Shown: piece by piece, positions 58,276 through 64,000 of the stretch | How the letters are laid out: the number at the start of each line of letters is the position of its first letter | Numbering within the stretch: position 1 is the first letter of the stretch | Origin: Trichomonas vaginalis G3 | Lineage: Eukaryota > Parabasalia > Trichomonadida > Trichomonadidae | NCBI RefSeq assembly: GCF_026262505.1 | Contig: NC_067207.1 | Span: 24,396,082-24,460,081 of the forward strand | Direction of reading: 5' to 3' | DNA length: 64,000 nucleotides | Made by a program: the position numbers and the translations under genes | Notes under the pieces: generated by a model | Seen by the model: the letters and a program-made list of their open reading frames with translations, nothing else | The model's database searches: none | What the model was told of the DNA's origin: nothing

Positions 58276-59403
58276 ACAGATGTTTATATGAGACTTCTTC
58301 GTAAAGACTTTGTTAAGACTTCTTCGTAAAGACTTTGTCAAGACTTCTTCGTAAAGACTTTGTTGAGATTTCTTCGTAAATGACCCAAAAATATATTTTA
58401 GGTGAAGAGGTGAGATTTCACCTCTTTTTTCACCTCATTTCTCACCTCTTGAATTTTCATGAATTTCTTCGTAAAGACTTTGTTAAGACTTCTTCATCTA
58501 ATTTCTCATGAACTTTCTTGTCTATGTTTTGTTGAGATTTCTTCGTAAAGACTTTGTTAAGACTTCTTCGTAAATGACCAAAAATATATTTTAGGTGAAG
58601 AGGTGAGATTTCACCTCTTTTTTCACCTCATTTCTCACCTCTTGAATTTTCATGAATTTCTTCGTAAAGACTTTGTTAAGACTTCTTCGTAAAGACTTTG
58701 TTAAGACTTCTTCGTAAAGACTTTGTTGAGATTTCTTCGTAAATGACCCTAGTAGTATATTTTTGGTGTAAATTTCATGAAAATTCAAGAGGGTGAAAAA
58801 TTAGGTGAAAAAACAGGTGAAATCTCACCTCTTCACCTAAAATATATTTTTGGTGTAAATTTCATGAAAATTCAAGAGGGTGAAAAATTAGGTGAAAAAA
58901 CAGGTGAAATCTCACCTCTTCACCTAAAATATATTTTTGGTGTAAATTTACGAAGAAGAAGTCTTGACAAAACATTTACGAAGAAGAAGTCTTGACAAAA
59001 CATTTACGAAGAAGTCTTGACAAAACATTTACGAAGAAGTCTTGACAAAACATTTACGAAGAAGTCTTGACAAAACATTTACGAAGAAGTCTTGACAAAG
59101 TCTTTACGATGAAATCTTGACAAAGTCTTTACGATGAAATTCATGAAAATTCAAGAGGTGAAAAATGAGGTGAAAAAACAGGTGAAATCTCACCTCTTCA
59201 CCTAAAATATATTTTTATTGAATTCTGTATAATATTCTGAGTAATATGACAGATGTTTATATAACACTTTCTCCGGTTTATAGGACCTCTCTCATATTCT
59301 ATCTTGTCATATCAAAACTCATAGTCATGTTTGTCCTCTAAGACTTCATTTATACTAAACATCTTCGGGGCTAGAAGGCACGAAGTGCCTGGAAGCCCCA
59401 CTA

Positions 59404-59435
<32 letters not shown>
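58276..59435 (-). repeat. Right terminal inverted repeat of the Polinton
   Basis: Mirror of 34612-35789: 25-bp units, five hairpin modules and the methyltransferase-like segment, then the hairpin and a T-run. Both repeats contain the same piece resembling the KilA-N gene (AAGAAAGTTCATGAGAAATT on one strand). Confidence 0.85.
59367..59399 (-). other. Terminal hairpin in the right inverted repeat
   Basis: Same two-stem hairpin as 34648-34680, in inverse orientation, 36 bp from the element end. Confidence 0.75.
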
Positions 59436-59438
<3 letters not shown>

Positions 59439-59441
59439 TTC
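59436..59441 (+). repeat. Right 6-bp target-site duplication of the Polinton
   Basis: TTGTTC after the T-run; copy of 34606-34611. Confidence 0.8.
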
Positions 59442-60983
59442 ATGGTCATTAGCTTTTCGTAATATACGAACAACTTTATCACTATTGATTAATTGAACTT
59501 TAAATTTAATCAATAATGCTGGAACAACCGTTGTGTATAATTCAACAACAAAATCGTCTAATCGAATATTCCTTCTCTCTGGGAAATAAGAATGCTTGAG
59601 AACTTTGAAATGTGACTCACTGACGTTATTAGTCGCGTCACCTCCGTTGCGATAGCGCTTATTCCAACGATCTAAATGATGCCTCCATTGCCTATCGAAG
59701 TACTTTTGGGCTTTCGGTTCAGTGGAAAGAATTTCAAGAATTCGATCATAAACTGCATCTAGGTCTGCAGCTTCTTCTTGAGTGAGGTGCTCTGGAACTT
59801 CTTCACTTGTTTCAAACGTTTCTTCTTCTGGAATAAATTCAGAATCGTTTGGATCATCAGAAGATTCTCGTGGTAAAAAGATTTGAGAAGGTTGAAATTC
59901 ATTTTCGATGAATTCTTCTTCATATTGTTCCTCTTCTTCAATTTCTTCTGCTTGAAGTAAGTGAGATTGAGCTGGTTCCTCTCTAGGATTTTCTTCTTCT
60001 TGGTTCTGTTCTTCCTCGGGAGATTCTTCTTTAGTATCGAATACTAATAATTTCATTAGATTATAAAATTCTTCAAAATTGTCTCGTGATTTAAACTTAT
60101 CCGCTTTTCTTAATATGGCGCGAAGGACATGCACGCCACACCAAAGAATATGACAGTTTGGAATACCTCGCTCAATTGCCTCGGCTATTTGTGGGGCGCA
60201 GTCCATACTTATCATCTCGGGTTCTCTATTAATATATTGAAAATAACGACAAAAACAATATTGAATATTTTCGCTTGTGTCAGGAGAAATAAAGAAATAC
60301 AAAAAAGGAAAAACAATAGTATGTTCTGTTTTTCCTGTGAGTGCATATAATGGAATGTTAGCCCTTAGAAGTTTATACGTTGAATCGATGTGAAACGTAG
60401 AAATTTGGTGACCAAGGGCCTTCGCTTCGAAAGGTGCATATAAAAAAACTAGTTTTCCCGGCTCAGAGATAAATTCAATTAAATCTTCTGGACAACTTTC
60501 TTGAACAGATTCGACAAAGATAGCTAAAGAAACTTTTTCATCCGAACTAAAGCGTTTGGAAACAATTTCAGCTCTTTGAGCAAATTTACGTAATGCATCT
60601 GGACCTTGTGCAAATATTGAAAGTAACTCTTCGTCTGTATATGAAATATTTAAGTCTTGGAAACACTTAAGTTGAGCTGTAGCATGATTCATATTGTTTT
60701 CAAAGTAATGTTTAAGATAATTTCTGACAAATAATGAGGATATTGTTTTTGTTGATTTCGGAGGTGCAGAATGATCATGAGAGTCAGAGTGGATTAGTAG
60801 TTCATATTTATCTTGATCTATTATCCGGACTTTGAATTTAGCTTGACATTGTGGATACTTACATTTGTATTCGATCGTGGAGTATTCTTTCCTGCATTTT
60901 TGAGAGTAGCCCATGCTAGCTTTTATCTCTTCTTGGATACCAAACTGGAGGAGCTCCATAGTGTTGAATATCACGGGCTCCAT
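59436..60983 (-). pseudogene. MULE transposase (DDE), interrupted near its C-terminus
   Basis: About 515 residues remain from ATG 60983. The N-terminal zinc-binding module (YKCKYPQCQAKFKV through HSDSHDHS) is WRKY/FLYWCH-like. The MULE catalytic core has its first Asp in ISTFHIDSTYKLLRANIPLY, second Asp in REPEMISMDCAPQIAEAIER and Glu in NNVSESHFKVLKHSYFPERR, with the usual CHILWCGVHVLRAIL helix between them. A long acidic insertion (EEEQNQEEENPREEP) precedes the final Glu. The frame is otherwise undamaged. The Polinton entered after NDHEQ, and the last ~46 codons are at 34471-34611. Confidence 0.88.
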
Positions 60984-61645
60984 ACAACAAATTGAATAAG
61001 GTATTTCAAAATTTGAAGGAAATGGTCCATCATTGAATGTAGTGGCCGGGAATTGAATGACATACAGATAGTTTGAGGAGATTTGTTATAAATTATAATA
61101 TAATTGAAGAATTAATTATCAAAACAAGTCTAAGAGCCATTTGTCAGATTTTCCCGAAATGCAAGGTTAAGATTTTAGCAGCGACTAACTTTGAGTGTAC
61201 ATATATAATTGTTATACTGAGTACTTTCTATCTGTGTTACTTATTTGAGTCTAAGAGCCATTTGTCAGATTTTCCCGAAATGCAAGGTTAAGATTTTAGC
61301 AGCGACTAACTTTGAGTGTACATATATAATTGTTATACTGAGTACTTTCTATCTGTGTTACTTATTTGAGTCTAAGAGCCATTTGTCAGATTTTCCCGAA
61401 ATGCAAGGTTAAGATTTTAGCAGCGACTAACTTTGAGTGTACATATATAATTGTTATACTGAGTACTTTCTATCTGTGTTACTTATTTGAGTCTAAGAGT
61501 CATTTCTACCATAGAACTAGATATTGTCTCTCATTAAATATATATAACTGTAAACTGCTTAATTCATTTATCTATTTAGATAAAATTATATTTATATAAG
61601 ATTTCATGTTATTATTTCATCATTATTATTTTTTTTATTCCTTTG
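60984..61645. other. MULE 5' region with tandem repeat
   Basis: Upstream part of the MULE, between its transposase start and right inverted end. It holds the 121-bp array described separately. No other gene. Confidence 0.7.
61127..61499 (+). repeat. 121-bp tandem repeat, three units plus a partial fourth
   Basis: Units start at AGTCTAAGAGCCATTTGTCA (61127, 61248, 61369) and again at 61490, where the match stops after about ten bases. The three units look identical. Subterminal tandem repeats are frequent in MULEs and may bind the transposase. Confidence 0.92.
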
Positions 61646-61677
61646 AAAAGTGACACTGGATAGTTTGTCCCTTTCTC

Positions 61678-61687
61678 TAATTATAAG
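61678..61687 (+). repeat. Right 10-bp target-site duplication of the MULE
   Basis: TAATTATAAG, copy of 34372-34381. Confidence 0.85.
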
Positions 61688-63044
61688 TTCTCAATTTTGA
61701 ATCTAATAAAAAATACTTATTTTTTTCTTTGTTTCTTGTATATATAATTATACCAAATACGTTAGATCCAATTATTCAATTTCTACATCAAAAATTTTTT
61801 AAAATGGTGAATTTCATAATTGCAATCCAGTACACCTGAGATATATATGCTTCGCTTTTTAACACTTTATATTACTTTTTATACAATAGTAAGATATCGA
61901 ATTCATTTTCCTATTTATGGCAAGTATCTTAACTTTTTGCGCGCAGATATGAGTCAGCCCTATAAATGGGTGATCACTCGAACTAGTTTATTGAACTCTA
62001 ATCTATCAAATCGACAAAAATAATTTCCATTTTAACCAAAAATAATCTTTTTTCATAGAAATAAATACTTCTCACCATTTCATTACATTAAAATAAGGAT
62101 GTCAATTCGGAAAATTGTTTTCATTTTAGGAGAATATAATTTTTTTTTTGGAAAATTTAAAAAGTGAGACGCGCAGGATTCGAACTTTTTAAAAAGTTGA
62201 TTTAAATATATTCTAGTGTGATTTCTAAGGATAATATCATATTTAAAATAAGAATATACTAGTTTGGGCGGTATAATTTTTTCGATAAATTTGAGAAAAT
62301 GTACGTTTAGGGCATCAAAAGTGTCAATTCGCTCAGCGAAAGCTGAGCTAGCTTCGTTCTCGAAAGAATAGGGAAGGAGTGAAAGAGAGTGATACAGATG
62401 TTGACACATTCATATCATTTCAACAAATTTTGATCAAATTGAAATGCAATGAAATTCAATTCACTTCATATCCTTCAGTCAGTACATTGACATCCTTCTA
62501 CATCACAATGATAACTCGTGCATCAATAGTTCTACAACTAACTCAGAAAAAACAAGATTTTTACTTCCAGCTTACAGCTTTTAAAAAGTTTCGATGATAA
62601 AAATCACTCTACTCTTGTTTATCGATATGTTGTGATAGTAGGTAAACGTATTCTTATCGATATTAATAAAAATATTTTTACGAAAATCTGAACCAATTAC
62701 AGAGTTATTCATAAAGTTTATGATAACTGTAATTACTTCATCTTTGTTTTATATTTGAATAAACAATTTAATTTAATTTGCATAATTTTTTTAGTTGAAA
62801 AACAGGAAACTTATTTGAGTATGTATTATTTTTATCGTTCAATTCATTGTATCAGTGAGTGATCCAGATATTTAAGATATTTAGAAAAAATTTATTAATT
62901 TGATTAATAAATTTTAATCAAAATAGCAAAAATCTATTTGATAGCTGTAAGCAAACAATAACTTTTATTTCAAGCAAAATCACTTATTTTCATCTAAACG
63001 TATAAAATTGGGAATTTTATGAGAATAAATTTAAAATCAGGTCA
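61688..63044. other. AT-rich spacer between mobile elements
   Basis: About 1.36 kb without a gene. Short frames on both strands have no family features. A tRNA 3'-end-like piece lies at 62165-62185. Confidence 0.55.
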
Positions 63045-63051
63045 GGTAAGT

Positions 63052-63083
63052 GGGGCTTCCAGGCGCGTTGCGCCCTCTAGCCC
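63052..63083 (+). other. Terminal hairpin of the second Polinton
   Basis: GGGGCT-TCCA-GGCGC-GTT-GCGCC-CTCT-AGCCC: same architecture as at 34648, with the inner stem changed from GGCAC/GTGCC to GGCGC/GCGCC. Confidence 0.75.
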
Positions 63084-63280
63084 ATAAGAAATTTTGCCCA
63101 AGACCCAAGAGGAGGACCGAACCCCAGCCGACCAGCCGGTGACAAAACCAAAACCGTTGTTATTTACATCATATTAATAGTGTCACTTTTTATGTCACTT
63201 TTCACAAATTATATATGTTTTCATGTTTTGTAACTTTTCTGTCACTTTTCGGGTAAAAACATTTTTATTATTATATATAA

Positions 63281-64000
63281 ATGAATTTTACAAAACCACC
63301 GTTACCGTTCTTTGGAAATAAGAGTAGATGTAAAGATATTATATTGAGAGAACTTAAGAAACTACCGAATGGTCTAACATTTGTAGATTTGTTCGGTGGA
63401 AGTTTCTATATATCCCATTTATGTCATACCGTATTTCCTGACTCAAAGATTATATGCAATGACTTCGACAACTATATGGACCGTCTCAAACATATTCCAG
63501 ACACAAACAATATATTGAAAGAGTTAAAAGAAAAGATACCTATAGGTAAGATGGAACGTATACCATTAGATAAGAAAAATATCGTGAGAGAGGTTTTGAA
63601 AAAAGCAGAATATATAGACTGGGATAGTATATCTGCTAGACTATTATATAGTGGTGCTATAAGAGTTCATGACATTGAAACACTTATGTCAAAAGTTTTA
63701 TATCTTAACTATACAAATGTTTTCAAAGAGGACATAGAAAAATATATTGAGGGTATAGAGTTTGTGAGATGTCATTGGACAGAGTTGTATGAAAAATATA
63801 AAGACAAGGAAAATGTTTTCTTTATAGTGGACCCGCCGTTCTATAACACATGGGATTTTCAATACCAAGTAGACTGGACTTTGAGAGACTCTTTAGAAAC
63901 TTTAGACGTTATACATAACCATCCATGCTTTTACTTTACATCCGATAAAAGTGGTTTGAAAACCGTTATGAGATGGTTAGAGGACATACATGACTATGAG
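63281..64000 (+). CDS. Dam-like N6-adenine DNA methyltransferase, partial at window end
   Basis: 240 codons are open from ATG 63281 to the window edge. Motifs in order: PPLPFFGNKSRCKDI (SAM loop, residues ~6-20), VDLFGGSFYISHLCH (motif I), ICNDFDNYMDRL, and the catalytic IVDPPFYNTWDF (motif IV). It is close to the copy at 35823 across the whole span. Such enzymes could protect the element's DNA or alter host chromatin through 6mA. The promoter-like region contains TGTCACTTTTCGGG and ATTTTTATTATTATATATAA upstream. Confidence 0.88.
   Translation, partial: MNFTKPPLPFFGNKSRCKDIILRELKKLPNGLTFVDLFGGSFYISHLCHTVFPDSKIICNDFDNYMDRLKHIPDTNNILKELKEKIPIGKMERIPLDKKNIVREVLKKAEYIDWDSISARLLYSGAIRVHDIETLMSKVLYLNYTNVFKEDIEKYIEGIEFVRCHWTELYEKYKDKENVFFIVDPPFYNTWDFQYQVDWTLRDSLETLDVIHNHPCFYFTSDKSGLKTVMRWLEDIHDYE

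Larger units (their letters stand above)
34612..59435. mobile_element. Polinton/Maverick element (fossil copy, 24.8 kb)
   Basis: Bounded by about 1.17 kb terminal inverted repeats and a 6-bp target duplication. It carries the defining set: rve integrase, double-jelly-roll capsid candidate, minor capsid candidate and A32/FtsK packaging ATPase. Extra genes include a Dam-like methyltransferase, SF3 helicase, KilA-N proteins, HNH endonuclease and a tail-fibre-like gene. No family B polymerase or Ulp1-like protease is recognised. Roughly half of the larger genes are broken, with about ten to fifteen breaks in all. The near-matching ends and otherwise open genes suggest a young insertion, younger than the MULE that hosts it. 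Confidence 0.92.
34382..61677 (-). mobile_element. MULE-type DNA transposon, interrupted by a Polinton
   Basis: The ends form inverted repeats of about 32 bp (34382-34413 and 61646-61677) that share GGGACAAACTATCCAGTGTC and continue ACTTTT. A three-base mismatch block follows the terminal GAG. The 10-bp direct duplication outside is within the 9-11 bp typical of Mutator-like elements. Without the internal Polinton the transposon is about 2.5 kb. It holds one minus-strand transposase gene and a 121-bp tandem repeat near its right end. Both ends and the duplication are intact. Confidence 0.88.
63045..64000 (+). mobile_element. Start of a second Polinton/Maverick (runs off window)
   Basis: GGTAAGTGGGGCTTCCAGGC starts a terminal hairpin like that of the first element. 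A methyltransferase gene follows after about 230 bp. There is no 1-kb repeat patchwork and no A-run, so this end belongs to a different subfamily or lacks the outer part. The rest lies outside the window. Confidence 0.8.

Noticed and set aside
62165-62185. Complete tRNA gene
   Set aside because: Only the 3' end pattern exists. There is no D-arm, anticodon arm or 5' acceptor strand within 100 bp.

Overview
The window looks like a protist nuclear chromosome segment, most likely Trichomonas vaginalis or a close relative. It is AT-rich, and its genes are compact and intron-free with very short 5' leaders. Several start codons lie 9-20 nt after an initiator of the TCA(C/A)TTTTCATTA type, and stop codons are often embedded in TAAA. 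The density and youth of Maverick/Polinton and MULE elements fit the same organism. This assignment is inference from sequence style and recognised families; no search was run.

Positions 1-34371 are host chromosome with about 23 genes on both strands. Recognisable products are the PP2A scaffold subunit A, an ATG16-like coiled-coil/WD40 protein, an isoprenylcysteine carboxyl methyltransferase-like enzyme, a GT61-type glycosyltransferase, a leucine-rich-repeat protein, DDI1 (ubiquitin-like plus retroviral-type aspartic protease fold), thioredoxin, a second secretory-pathway glycosyltransferase, profilin, NOP58, ribosomal proteins uS15 and eL6, a DZIP1-like zinc finger protein, an SLX4 homologue, TTC4/CNS1 and a type I membrane protein. 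Between them lie AT-rich spacers, a decayed ankyrin-repeat gene (about 14.47-14.83 kb) and a 1.24 kb foldback DNA element at 20552-21791 with two 426-bp, nearly identical inverted arms.

Positions 34372-61687 form a nested mobile unit. The outer layer is a MULE-type DNA transposon with 32-bp inverted ends, a 10-bp target duplication and a DDE transposase gene. A 24.8 kb Polinton/Maverick (34612-59435) lies inside the 3' part of that transposase gene, flanked by a 6-bp duplication (TTGTTC). It has about 1.17 kb terminal inverted repeats that begin with about 30 A residues and a short hairpin, and consist mostly of 25-bp and 70-bp repeats. Its core carries a Dam-like adenine methyltransferase, a phage-type tail-fibre-like gene, an rve integrase, two paralogous unknown genes, small membrane-active-looking proteins, an HNH endonuclease, three KilA-N-type genes (one with a GIY-YIG-like T5orf172 end), an A32/FtsK-type packaging ATPase, an SF3 helicase, and minor and major capsid candidates. 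No DNA polymerase B or Ulp1-like protease was recognised. Several genes are broken, so this copy is a fossil, but a young one.

Positions 61688-63044 are a non-coding spacer with a short tRNA-3'-end-like fragment. At about 63045 a second Polinton begins. Its terminal hairpin is preserved by compensatory base changes, and its methyltransferase gene runs off the window end.
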